From positions 14,179,061 to 14,243,060 of the forward strand of contig OW388304.1 of assembly GCA_936450465.1 (NCBI GenBank): 64,000 nucleotides of DNA. The letters are read 5' to 3'. Each line of letters begins with the position of its first letter. The first letter of the stretch is position 1. Both the position numbers and the translations under genes were made by a program. Source of the DNA: Gibbula magus (taxonomy: Eukaryota; Mollusca; Gastropoda; Trochida; Trochidae). Of this stretch, positions 46,335 through 58,565 are shown piece by piece. The notes beneath the pieces are model-generated. The model was not told the DNA's origin. It did not search any database and saw only the letters and a program-made list of their open reading frames with translations.

Positions 46335-46700
46335 TAATCAGAGTAGTAACAATATATACCACAACAATATGTGTCATTTTGTACCTATTAAGACTTGTTA
46401 TTCATACAGCCAGGGCATGTATGTATCCGACTGTTAAATACCCTTCAATGATAATACAGTATTTAATATTTCAGGCCATTGCTCCTGTGTTGCAAGATAC
46501 CAAAAAATAAGTCGATAGAAAAATCAGCACCATGTGTAATTTTAATATTCGATACGAAGTTAAACACTAAATAAAATGATAAACAAATGAACATTTCTTT
46601 TAAAACAATTTGCTGATGATTAAAGAAATTTCTTCCTATTCAATTGGCACGTAAAGGTGATGAGAAATTGATAAATACAACTTGTTAGACAACTTTCGGG

Positions 46701-46899
46701 TCAACGATTTTCTCCATTGAAGTTCTTGAGCCAAGTGCAGCGAAGGGAGATAACCACTACAGCCCAGGAGAATCTGACCATGGTGGCGTCACATGCAGCA
46801 GGTGTCTGGTACTGCATGTATTCAGTCATGATCTCAGCCGTCCGTCCTGGACAGTCGGACACGGCATCTTTCAGACAGGACACCCTCTTCGTCTCCGCC
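46701..46899 (-). CDS. Gene B exon 5, cysteine module 4, hydrophobic tail and stop
   Basis: The acceptor is CATTGTTTTCAG and the coding part runs 199 bases to TGA at 46703-46701. It encodes AETKRVSCLKDAVSDCPG...TPAACDATMV followed by FSWAVVVISLRCTWLKN. The C-terminal motif order matches gene A exon 5. Confidence 0.87.
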
Positions 46900-49800
46900 C
46901 TGAAAACAATGATAGAAATATAATTCTCGAATTATCAATACAGACAGCTGATGTTCATCAAACATAATTTAATAGTTGAGATAATTAAAGAAACGACTAG
47001 GACTGCCGCGGCAGTACTTGAGTCCTCAAACTTCCGCTTTGACCTTCGGCTCCATGTTTGATCAACGAATGTCACCGAAATTGTTCTGTCAAAACTACAA
47101 TTTGTAACATGAATCTCGCCTACAAACAATTAAAACTTTGAAAATTCTGAAATTTCATTGTAAATCAAAATAGCAAGAAAACCACGTGACCTACAAATTC
47201 GACATGATTTACTTTTGTGTTTGTATTTGAATTGCCCATCGTTCAAGAAAGTTTAAAGTTTCTGTGTTGATTTTGAAAATTGTCCACATATTAAGAAAAG
47301 AAATCCGGATTTTCTGTCATTTGTCGCCTTCATTGTGAGCGAAAAATACTGGTCGCCGGGATTTTATTATTGATTCCTATAGACAGTACATTGATCCAGT
47401 AGCCCTAAAAAATCATCAATTGTCCAACTTTGAAAGGTTTTAGCTTTGAGGTGCAAGTATCCTCAGAGAAGAAGATTGTCAAAGGTACATGGGGTCGGAC
47501 AGTTTTAAAAAGTGACAAAAAATAAATGGCGGCTAAACCACAATACCTACGAATTCGCCACGTTTTACTTTTTTGCATATGTGCATATTAAAAAAAAAAA
47601 AAAATCAAGTCAAGATATTCTAACCTCAGGGGGAAGGTTTCGCGGAAATGATTCTGACAGCAGTAAAGAATAAAGACACAAAAGTATTGGATAAAATATC
47701 AACCCCAAAATAGAAGAAAAAACGTTTTTAAAAAATACTTCACTAACACAGCCGCCAAACGTTTCATTAGCCAATCAGCTGCTAGCGGAGGTGTGACGTG
47801 TTACTCAGGACTCAATTATCTGGCTCATGTTATTCTTTACATTATACACTCGTATAGCCATGACGTATTTTTCGCTGATTTCACTTGCCTAAACAGCCTC
47901 AAAGTGATTAGAAACAATGTCGGCATATTCTGCTCAGTCATTAATTAACTTTAGCTCTTGTACATATGTGTTTAGATTGTTTAATCTCCGATAATGCCGA
48001 GTGGATCACAAAGTAAATCTTTGTATCATTTTGAAGTGTTAATTCTATAGCGTAACTTCGTGTGTTTGTCTATCACTGACCATTTTCCGCTATGTCAGAC
48101 AATGATTTTAGCAATAAGATCACGCTTTGAACAAGTTATTCTAGTGATAACGAAGATTTGTATGAAGAACTGGCGGATGTACATTCGGGATCATCTTGCT
48201 AGCACCAACAGATCTCGTTTCTATGTCTCACGTTTATATATTCCTTTATTTAACATTTGAAATTAAATGAAAGCACATAGGTATGATATTATCTCAAAGT
48301 ATTTTGATTCTAGAAAGTGAAACTTACGATGTATAACTATGGGAATTGTTTAGCTCTCATCAAGTATTGGACATAATGAAAATTAGAAAGAGAAATACAA
48401 CAAAACCTACCTTGTTAGGTTTCTTTCTCATTCGATGGTAATCCGTTGTCATTAATCATTATGCACATACCTGTTTCTTACTTCTATGGATTTTCTGTAT
48501 TTTGGAAATTTCATTGGCTGTTTGCTTTGACCAATACGAGCTTAGTATGTTTGACACATTGCAAGCAATACACTAATAATTTACTATAAATTCGTTAACA
48601 CAACATCAATCGTGTCCACACTTCTCTCCCAGCAGCTGAAGTGGACACACGCTCATTAGCGCTCCGGCCTAATTAAGCAACTCTCTCTCGACAGTATGCA
48701 GCCCAGCAAACTAGCACTCTCTGGACCTCTGCCCAAGCAGCTGCTTGAAGAGCTCCAACACTCGCTCATTTACATGGTAGACCAATATCATGTAAAGAAC
48801 ATGCTCGATGGTAAGAAGCACTTTACCTAGGCACCACCTGCCGGGCCCAAACCTCAGCCAGACCGGCCTGCAGCAAGCAGACCCCGCCAGGAAAAACGAC
48901 CCAGAGAGGACAACAGCATCTCACCAAGATGCAGCACCATCGCAGGCTCAAGTTCTAGCAGCATGGACACCTCCGGGAAGTCTATCTCTCTAACTGAAGC
49001 AGATCTCTTAGCCTTACTGTAATATTACTCTCCCTCCTCATTTTAATAACGCTCACCTTATCTTAGGCTATTCCAAATTCAAAATTGTCAAAATTTCAAA
49101 ATTCAACCAATTTCGAAAACTGGCATCAAATTCAATTTCTACCATTTACTTTTATTCGGCCCTCCATTAACCGCTGCCCGGCGTTTATTTTTGGCAGCCG
49201 AAAACCGCTCGTTAAATCTCCGTATTCATCATCATCATCATCAATCGTGTCACCCTACTCATGACATCAAAGGATTGTCGTTAAACCTGAGGCCCAATCT
49301 GACTGTTATGTAACATCCTGTATCACATCCCATCCTGTCATCCTGTCACACCCCCTCTTGCACATTCGGAATTGTACCGATGTTAAAACGAACACACGGC
49401 CATGGTAAGTTGAGTAGGTTTATTTGGTTTAGTGAAGAGCACCTCACCAACCTAGTAGCAAGCTACATCGCCGTCACCGGGGATACAGACTTCAGCGGAG
49501 ATACATATGCCAAGATCTCCAAGCTCCTCCCGCATGAGTAGAAGCTTTAACAATGCAACCCCCTCCTCTCCCTCCTCATTTTAATAACGCTCACCTTATC
49601 TTAGGCTATTCCAAATTCAAAATTGTCAAAATTTCAAAATTCAACCAATTTCGAAAACTGGCATCAAATTCAATTTCTACCTTTTACTTTTATTCGGCCC
49701 TCCATTAACCGCTGCCCGGCGTTTATTTTTGGCAGCCGAGTGGGAGAACAGCTCCGCTGAAAACCGCTCGTTAAATCTCCGTATTCATCATCATCATCAT

Positions 49801-52800
49801 CATCAATCGTGTCACCCTGCTCATGACATCAAAGGATTGTCGTTAAACCTTAGGCCCAATCTGACTGTTATGTAACATCCTGTAGCCTATAAAACACTCC
49901 ACTCGATTGGGAAAAGAACAAAACTAAAACCAGCGATTAAATATCGTAAAATGCATCAAAATCTCCGAAATTACTTCCTACAGACGCACAAATACCCATT
50001 CCGTCGGAAACTTGCACTGTCAAAAGTTGTTATTATGTTTTAAACGATTCATCGACGAAAATCGACAAATCGCCTAAGTATTCCATTGTAGTAACTCCTG
50101 TGTATGACGTCACATCGCTAACGAAGGTTATGCTACACTGAGTGGCCGCGGAAAACTGTTTCAAGAATGAGATAATTAGCAAGCCAATTTTACTCACTTT
50201 GAACCGCCATATCTTGCTAAGTAGGTGACGCATCGAAATAATATTTAGTGTTTTGTTTACTTGAAAGTATGGTCTATATGAATAAACGAATAAACATCGA
50301 ACAAAACAGAGAGGTTCTATTATCTTTAACTTTTTATGAGGAAAGCAATCAAAATTTCGCTTCGACACAATTCAAGATCCTTGTGAATTCTCTCAGCCCT
50401 AAAAGTTTCAAAGAATCCCGACAATTACAATAATTAAAACTATTCTGGTAATTAAAACCACCAGGTGACAGGGATAACAACTTATGCCGAACATATTTAA
50501 TTTCATAAATGCAAGTAATATAACAACTTACTTGCATGGATAACTTACGAATCCTCCCTTGTTATATGTAAAATAACGACATGTTTTTTTCAAATTTCCA
50601 TGATGGTCCTCTTTGTCATATGTAGGTGACATCAAGTCAGTTGTCTTACCTGTATTTGTAACGAACCGACCAATGTTTGTCATGTTAAAATTAGGTCAAA
50701 TCAATTGTCTTACCTGCATTAGTAACTGAATGACACTCTTTATCACGTGTAAATGACACCAATTCAAATTGTCATGCTTCTAGTTGTAATCAACGGATAA
50801 CTTGTTTGATAAGTAAACTCAATTGTCTTACCCGCATATGTAGCTGATGTAACTGTCACGGTTTGTTATGTCTGTTGGTGGACCATTGGAAGCAGCTGCA
50901 ATGCATTGGTCTGCCTTTCGACTGCTCGCTGCCGTACAGGTGAGATCGATTTCTGTGAGTAAATAAAAAAAAATGTCGCCTTATGCAATGTGAACAACGG
51001 TTAACATCTACATTCATGATCATTACTTCCGCGTGCATGTTTGAGAAAGATAGTCTTTTGAGGAGTCCATGCTATATTTTTGAAAATTTTCCAACTAACA
51101 TCGTCTCATTGCAGAAGCACTACAATAATGTCGAAAAAGTGTTTACAGATAAAGTTGATCTCATGTTGTAGTCATCCAAGTTTACAAGAATCGTGATCAG
51201 TGATGACATAAATTTGAATGTTTTTCAACATATTGTCGTTTATCGTCAAACAATAATCATACTGAGATTGAATAGAACGTATGTCAACCCCTTCACCATC
51301 CGTCATCTTTTGGGTTTGTTAGAGGTTAATAATTGCACTTGTGTTCAGGCAATGTACATTTCTACAATATCTTAGCCACAAATAAGTTTTACAATCAGTG
51401 AATTCATCAATGAATGTACCTTTAGCGTTCTTGCACAGATAAGTCATGGACGCCACAGTACTGTCTACACTGGGGAAAGTGCCTCGAGCTTCGAAGGAAA
51501 TACAGGCGTTCATTTCTTTATATACACATCTACTAAACTCCTCGAAGGTTTTCTGGTTTCTGAAATACAAAGCAGGGCCTCTTATTTGAATTGGAAATGA
51601 AACGCAACATTATAGACGCTATTCAGACCTGGACGTGAACAAAATATTGAAAACATTTCCCCATTTATGTTTTCTAAAATTTGCCATTTATAATTAAAGT
51701 TTAGTTAATATATTGTTACGTTAGAGGGGTAAACGTCTCATTACACGACCCGATAAGCCGTATTTATAGAAAACTGTTATCCGTTCTGAAGAAAATGGTG
51801 CGACGTATAAAGCGATAGTGGTGTGAAACTCTTCAGTGTGAGAGGTAGATGTGTAGGTCTCATGCGAATTTGAGAGTTCAGACAGCAGGATTGTTGACCA
51901 TTCCATCATTGTACCATATTTAAAACTCTATTTTGAGGGTTTAGATTTCGCTACACCAGTCAGAACATTTGAACTGCATTCGAGCGGCCATTTTAATATG
52001 AATACATTAAAATGGCCGCTCGATGGGAAATGGAATTGCATGGCTTGTGCATTCGTTATAGAATTCTCTTTATTGATTCAGCAGATTTATTTAGTCATTG
52101 GTAACACTTATTTTTCTTTTTGTGAGAGCACTTTATTGAATTAAGCAAAACGTGCTACAGCGCCTTAAAAATATAAATTCAGTTTCCCCTTTCCCTCATT
52201 TATTTTTAACATTTAATTGTATGAATATCATGATCGCGTACTTTATCGCGTGCACGTGAATTTCTCTCATCTAACATCTATAGAGGATATCAAACGAGCT
52301 TCAGTGCAGTGCCGCCTTCAGGATACTTAGTCTCGTTTCACACTCAATCTTACAAATGTTATTGCGCGATTTCGAGATTGGTAATCCGTTTACTAAATCA
52401 GCAACATAAAGCAAGCCACATCACAGACAATACGATTGAGAGAGTAACTAGATTAGCGTTTGCGTGACACCGCAAAAACAGAGCAGCCCCGAAACTGAGG
52501 GTCTTGCCTTTCCCTGTTCCGCCTTCTCGCCATCCACACTAAAATGGGCCAATTTTTCAACAGACATTTGTTCATCACTGAATTAAGTTATTACAAACAA
52601 GTTGAATCATCACTTGGATCACTTTACACAAGTTTGTTCTTAAAACCTATATCTGAATTTAAATTTTGATCAAAGGTTAACATTGCCTTAACCAATATCT
52701 CGTGATCTTAACCTTTGACCTTCAAGGTCACACAATCTATGATAACTTTTCTTGTGTGTAACAGTCATGTAATTATTCAAAGTGTTCAAAGTTAATATAA

Positions 52801-55800
52801 GACATATTCCCAAAAGCATGCTTAACTAAGTTTTGACCTCGCTGTGACCTAGATCTTTGACATATTTTAGCGAAAACTAAATCTTGGTCTTTCTCCATAG
52901 TTGGTATAATACCCAGTAAGAGCAAGCTAGCAGCAAATTATGGTCAAGTTGACGTGTTTACAAGGATTTTAAAAGTGATTTCAGAACTTGTGACCTTGAC
53001 CTTTGGCTTTGATGTCAACATGTCCAAATTAATTTACAGGGGTATACATATGAAGTTATGTATATGCGTTCTAAAAACCTTCTTAGGAAAAAGTCAAAAC
53101 ACAACAGTCGGGGCTGCTAAAATATCAATTTGACATTATAATTATAAATACTTACGCGCACATATCTTGAAGCACTGGATCGGTCAAACTCTCCAGACTT
53201 ATACCCATACTGGCTGGTGAAGTACTGAAGATACCAGCAAGGCCCGTCACCGTGTTGAGAGTCTGATCAGCACAAGTAGCGATCTTAGTTTGTAACTCCT
53301 CGCACTGACTGTCAGTGTCACCGTTGCAGCTTACAACCGCTGTAACACAGTTAAACACATTGATATGTAACATTCAGTTTAGGACATCCTAGTTTGGGTG
53401 TTTCGTACACGGATATAACTACGTGCCCTGAACCTTAGGTTTGATCGTGGGAACTACTATATACCACGAACTGTAAGTTGTATTGTGGGAACTACTATAT
53501 ACCACGAACTGTTAGTTGTATCGTGGGTACTACTATATACCACGACCTGTAAGTTGTATTGTGTGAACTACTATATACCACGACCTGTAAGTTGTATTGT
53601 GGGAACTACTATATACCACGAACTGTTAGTTGTATTGTGGGTACTACTATATACCACGACCTGTAAGTTGTATTGTGGGTACTACTATATACCACGAACT
53701 GTAAGTTGTATTGTGGGAACTACTATATACCACGAACTGTAAGTTGTATTGTGGGAACTACTATATACCACGAACTGTTAGTTGTATTGTGGGTACTACT
53801 ATATACCACGACCTGTAAGTTGTATTGTGGGTACTACTATATACCACGAACTGTAAGTTGTACTGTGTGAACTACTATATACCACGACCTGTAAGTTGTA
53901 TTGTGGGATCTACTATATACCCCGAACTGTAAGTTGTATTGTTGGTACTACTATATACCCCGAACTGTAAGTTGTATTGTGGAGACTATTAGATACCACG
54001 AACTCTAAGTTGTATTGTGGGGATTACTATATACCACGAACTGTAAGTTGTATTGTGGGATCTACTATATACCCCGAACTGTAAGTTGTATTGATGGTTC
54101 TACTATATACCACGAACTGTAAGTTGTATTGTGAGTACTACTATATACCACGAACTGTAAGTTGTATTGTGGGGATTACTATATACCACGAACTGTAAGT
54201 TGTATTGTGGGAACTACTATATACCCCGAACTGTAAGTTGTATTGTGGAGACTATTAGATACCACGAACTCTAAGTTGTATTGTGGGGATTACTATATAC
54301 CACGAACTGTAAGTTGTATTGTGGGTACTACTATATACCACGAACTGTAAGTTGTATTGTGGGATCTACTATATACCCCGAACTGTAAGTTGTATTGATG
54401 GTTCTACTATATACCACGAACTGTAAGTTGTATTGTGAGTACTACTATATACCACGAACTGTAAGTTGTGTTGATGGTTCTACTATATACCACGAACTGT
54501 AAGTTGTATTGTGAGTACTACTTTATACCACGAACTGTAAGTTGTATTGTGGGTACTACTATATACCCCGAACTGTAAGTTGTATTGTTGGTACTACTAT
54601 ATACCCCGAACTGTAAGTTGTATTGTGGAGACTATTAGATACCACGAACTCTAAGTTGTATTGTGGGGATTACTATATACCACGAACTGTAAGTTGTATT
54701 GATGGTTCTACTATATACCACGAACTGTAAGTTGTATTGTGAGTACTACTATATACCACGAACTGTAAGTTGTGTTGATGGTTCTACTATATACCACGAA
54801 CTGTAAGTTGTATTGTGAGTACTACTTTATACCAGGAAACTGTAAGTTGTATTGTGGGTACTACTATATACCACGAACTCTAAGTTGTATTGTGGGTACT
54901 ACTATATACCACGAACTGTAAGTTGTATTGTGGGTACTACTATATACCACGAACTCTAAGTTGTATTGTGGGTTCTACTATATACCACGAATTGTAAGTT
55001 GTATTGTGGGTACTACTTTATACCACGAACTGTAAGTTGTATTGTGGTTACTACTATATACCACGAACTGTAAGTTGTATTGTGAGTACTATTATATACC
55101 AAGAACTGTAAGTTGTATTGTGGGTACTACTATATACCACGAACTCTAAGTTGTATTGTGGGTACTACTATATACCACGAACTCTAAGTTGTATTGTGGG
55201 TACTACTATATACCACGAACTGTAAGTTGTATTGTGAGTACTACTATATACCACGAACTGTAAGTTGTATTGTGGGGATTACTATATACCACGAACTGTA
55301 AGTTGTATTGTGGGAACTACTATATACCCCGAACTGTAAGTTGTATTGTGGAGACTATTAGATACCACGAACTCTAAGTTGTATTGTGGGGATTACTATA
55401 TACCACGAACTGTAAGTTGTATTGTGGGTACTACTATATACCACGAACTGTAAGTTGTATTGTGGGATCTACTATATACCCCGAACTGTAAGTTGTATTG
55501 ATGGTTCTACTATATACCACGAACTGTAAGTTGTATTGTGAGTACTACTATATACCACGAACTGTAAGTTGTGTTGATGGTTCTACTATATACCACGAAC
55601 TGTAAGTTGTATTGTGAGTACTACTTTATACCACGAACTGTAAGTTGTATTGTGGGTACTACTATATACCCCGAACTGTAAGTTGTATTGTTGGTACTAC
55701 TATATACCCCGAACTGTAAGTTGTATTGTGGAGACTATTAGATACCACGAACTCTAAGTTGTATTGTGGGGATTACTATATACCACGAACTGTAAGTTGT

Positions 55801-57707
55801 ATTGATGGTTCTACTATATACCACGAACTGTAAGTTGTATTGTGAGTACTACTATATACCACGAACTGTAAGTTGTGTTGATGGTTCTACTATATACCAC
55901 GAACTGTAAGTTGTATTGTGAGTACTACTTTATACCAGGAAACTGTAAGTTGTATTGTGGGTACTACTATATACCACGAACTCTAAGTTGTATTGTGGGT
56001 ACTACTATATACCACGAACTGTAAGTTGTATTGTGGGTACTACTATATACCACGAACTCTAAGTTGTATTGTGGGTTCTACTATATACCACGAATTGTAA
56101 GTTGTATTGTGGGTACTACTTTATACCACGAACTGTAAGTTGTATTGTGGTTACTACTATATACCACGAACTGTAAGTTGTATTGTGAGTACTATTATAT
56201 ACCAAGAACTGTAAGTTGTATTGTGGGTACTACTATATACCACGAACTCTAAGTTGTATTGTGGGTACTACTATATACCACGAACTCTAAGTTGTATTGT
56301 GGGTACTACTATATACCACGAACTGTAAGTTGTATTGTGAGTACTATTATATACCACGAACTGTAAGTTGTATTGTGGGTACTACTATATTCCACGAACT
56401 CTAAGTTGTATTGTGGGTACTACTATATACCACGAACTCTAAGTTGTATTGTGGGTTCTACTATATACCACGAACTGTAAGTTGTATTGTGGGTACTACT
56501 ATATACCACGAACTGTAAGTTGTATTGTGGGTACTACTATATACCACGAACTGTAAGTTGTATTGTGGGTACTACTATATACCACGAACTGTAAGTTGTA
56601 TTGTGGGTTCTACTATATACCACGAACTGTAAGTTGTATTGTGGGTACTACTTTATACCACGAACTCTAAGTTGTATTGTGGGTACTACTATATACCACG
56701 AACTGTAAGTTGTATTGTGGGTACTACTATATACCACGAACTGTAAGTTGTATTGTGGGTACTACTATATACCACGAACTGTAAGTTGTATTGTGGGTAC
56801 TAATATATACCACGAACTGTAAGTTGTATTGTGGGTACTACTATATTCCACGAACTCTAAGTTGTATTGTGGGGACTACTATATACCACGAACTGTAAGT
56901 TGTATTGTGGGTACTACTATATTCCACGAACTCTAAGTTGTATTGTGGGGACTACTATATACCACGAACTGTAAGTTGTAATGTGGGAACTACTATATAC
57001 CACGAACTGTAAGTTGTATTGTGAGAACTACTATATACCACGAACTGTAGGTTGCATTGTGGTTACTACTATATACCCCGAACTGTAAGTTTTACTGTGG
57101 GAACTACTATATACCCCGAACTGTAAGTTGTATTGTGGGGACTACTATATACCCCGAACTGTAAGTTGTATTGTGGGTACTACCATATACCACGGACTGT
57201 AAGTTGTACTGTGGGAACTACTATATACCCCGAACTGTAAGTTGTATTGTTGGTACTACTATATACCACGAACTGTAAGTTGTATTGTGGGTACTACTAT
57301 ATACCCCGAACTGTAAGTTGTATTGTTGGAACTACTATATACCACGAACTGTAAGTTGTACTGTGGGAACTACTATATACCCCGAACTGTAAGTTGTATT
57401 GTTGGAACTACTATATACCACGAACTGTAAGTTGTATTGTGGGAACTACTATATACCACGAACTGTAAGGTGTATTCTGAAAATAGCCCATTGTCAAAGG
57501 TGTCTTTCCCAATCCCTGATCATTACAATTTTATGTGTGTACGTGTACAAACGTTCGTTAATAATAACCAATAATGTATTATCTTTCCAGCTAAGACAAT
57601 TTTCAAGTTTCATGAATTATCATAAGTAATACATTTTAATTTTAAATATCTGAAACGGAAAAAGGCTTATTGTACTTACCAGCTTTAAGAAGGAGAGTGA
57701 TTTTCAT
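46701..57707 (-). CDS. Gene B: five-exon secreted cysteine-module protein, 223 aa, paralog of gene A
   Basis: The minus-strand exons are 57707-57680, 53339-53156, 51559-51420, 50952-50832 and 46899-46701. They total 672 bases (223 residues plus stop), with intron phases 1, 2, 1, 2. The leader MKITLLLKAAVVSC is followed by four cysteine modules, 13 cysteines in register with gene A. The C-terminal hydrophobic run FSWAVVVISL is followed by a polar tail, LKNFNGENR, so a GPI signal is less convincing here than in gene A. Gene B lies 4.8 kb upstream of gene A on the same strand, which points to a tandem duplication. Protein identity between the two is low outside the cysteines and the NQ, CKN and TAE motifs, so the duplication looks old. 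Intron 1 contains a 4-kb minisatellite. Function unknown; secretion is inferred from the leader. Confidence 0.85.
46910..48600. other. Gene B intron 4, no further gene
   Basis: Intron sequence with a poly-A run at 47590-47604. I found no exon-like segment with the module cysteines. The interval before 50832 also contains the direct repeats at 49028 and 49566. Confidence 0.45.
49028..49322 (+). repeat. Direct repeat, unit 1, with (CAT)n
   Basis: The unit starts CTCTCCCTCCTCATTTTAAT and ends GTTATGTAACATCCTGTA, and includes an internal CATCATCATCATCATCA run. It is nearly identical to 49566-49884. The preceding sequence (about 48690-49021) reads as a proline-, arginine- and serine-rich frame ending SLTEADLLALL and TAA, possibly the end of a retroelement ORF. 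Located in gene B intron 4. Confidence 0.8.
49566..49884 (+). repeat. Direct repeat, unit 2, with (CAT)n
   Basis: This is a second copy of 49028-49322 with about 20 extra bases (TGGGAGAACAGCTCCGCTG, near 49740). The preceding frame reads SEEHLTNLVASYIAVTGDTD, ends KISKLLPHE and stops at TAG 49538-49540. That is different from the sequence before unit 1. Confidence 0.8.
50832..50952 (-). CDS. Gene B exon 4, cysteine module 3
   Basis: The exon is 121 bases, acceptor TTTACTCACAG and donor GTAAGA, phase 1 in and phase 2 out. It encodes EIDLTCTAASSRKADQCIAA...YISYIC. The match to gene A exon 4 (DIDFGC...DASLC...SHTC) supports both. Confidence 0.84.
51420..51559 (-). CDS. Gene B exon 3, cysteine module 2
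   Basis: The exon is 140 bases, acceptor TTGTATTTCAG and donor GTACAT, a weaker donor than its gene A equivalent. It encodes ANQKTFEEFSRCVYKEMNAC...GTFPSVDSTV...YLCKNAK. Length and phases equal gene A exon 3. Confidence 0.87.
51660..52085 (+). repeat. Dispersed repeat family R, copy 3
   Basis: It carries the motifs of copy 2 and lies in gene B intron 2. Within it, about 51984-52023 is a perfect hairpin (CGAGCGGCCATTTTAAT and inverse). Confidence 0.75.
52680..53000. repeat. TGACCTT-rich dispersed repeat
   Basis: Repeated GTGACCTTGACCTTTG-type motifs occur, including TTGACCTTCAAGGTCAC. A related segment is at 27848-27915. These contain nuclear-receptor half-sites (TCAAGGTCA), but the motif is part of a widespread repeat, so regulatory meaning is unproven. 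In gene B intron 2. Confidence 0.5.
53156..53339 (-). CDS. Gene B exon 2, cysteine module 1
   Basis: The exon is 184 bases, acceptor TGTGTTACAG and donor GTAAGT, phase 1 in and phase 2 out. It encodes VVSCNGDTDSQCEELQTKIA...TLNTVTGLAGIF...LQDMC. Its 5' end abuts the intron that carries the 38-bp minisatellite, which starts about 100 bases away. Confidence 0.87.
53440..57475. repeat. 38-bp minisatellite, about 105 copies, with a 1.1-kb higher-order repeat
   Basis: The unit reads TGTAAGTTGTATTGTGGG followed by TACTACTATATACCACGAAC, 38 bases. It fills about 4 kb of gene B intron 1. Variants (CCCCGAAC, GAGACTATTAG, GATGGTTCT, ACTCTAAG) recur in the same order. A block containing the unique ACCAGGAAACTG variant appears at 54831 and again at 55934, 1103 bases apart (29 units plus one base). 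Each unit can form a short hairpin (CCAC...GTGG with AAC...GTT). The apparent ORFs in it are by-products of the repeat. Confidence 0.95.
57680..57707 (-). CDS. Gene B exon 1, start codon and signal peptide
   Basis: The ATG at 57707-57705 gives MKITLLLKA, then a phase 1 donor, GTAAGT, at 57679-57674. This is only 28 coding bases. It was recognised by equivalence with gene A exon 1: joining to exon 2 completes an alanine codon and a hydrophobic leader. Confidence 0.75.
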
Positions 57708-58323
57708 GCTGGCAACTTATTCCCAACACCAAGGTACGGAATACGTTTGGTCAGTGCAACGAACACCGGTTTGGGTGACACAAACGTTCCAGGAAAGTGT
57801 TATCAGTTGGTTCCTTGAAAACGATTTAATACGAAAGGACCGCACGGGAGACATATCTTAGTGAGATAGCGTCTTTTGACAGTGGAGTCATAAGTTTGAC
57901 AGACGGTGTATCACCCGACCTAACCTTATGTCACATAGCGCGGAAGATTTCAACTTGTAAGCGATATCCAATAAACAGAATATTTCAATTTAAAAAAAAA
58001 AACAGGGATAAACATTTAACTTGAATCATCAAACATGTTAGTTTCCATCCATAAACCAATATTCAAGGACGTTATTATTGGCAGTCGGGATTATGAATAG
58101 TCTGTCTTCAGAGAATTTTCGATGATGAGGGATTGAAATTAAATCTGCAAATTTCAAAATTGTTGTACTGCTAAAAATGTTTTCAAAATCAAATTCTAAG
58201 ATGAGATTTTTATCAACAAATATGGAAATTGAAACTTCTGTTAAACAGGGGCGGATCCATGTAGGATTTTACATAATGACCATTGAAAACATCCCCAAAA
58301 CACTTTTTACCCCCATTTACACA

Positions 58324-58347
58324 CCCCCCCCCCCCCCCCCCCCCCCC
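58324..58347. repeat. Poly-C run of 24
   Basis: A homopolymer of about 24 C following TACACA, upstream of gene B exon 1. The length is likely unreliable in any assembly. Confidence 0.9.
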
Positions 58348-58565
58348 TCCAATTTTGCATTTTTAAGTGATATGAATTGAATACCTGTTTGCTTTGTTGC
58401 CGTCAAAATATTTCCATTAAGAATTTAAAAGTACTGTTTTATTAGAAATATGTACAAAATGCTTCTCCTGTGTTCAGAGCTTTTTTTAATTATTTCTTTT
58501 TTGTAGGTAGATGAATTGTGGTTTTTCAGTCAGTGTTATTTCATGTAATGTTTGAGATAATTTTT

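Noticed and set aside
50033..50368. 111-codon minus-strand ORF in gene B intron 4
   Set aside because: No known motif and no module cysteines; no counterpart in gene A.
52720..52735. Estrogen-related-receptor type response element (TCAAGGTCA)
   Set aside because: The motif belongs to a TGACCTT-rich dispersed repeat, so the match alone is not evidence of regulation.
53440..57475. Possible CRISPR array
   Set aside because: The whole 38-base period is repeated, with no variable spacers, in an intron of an animal gene. It is a minisatellite.
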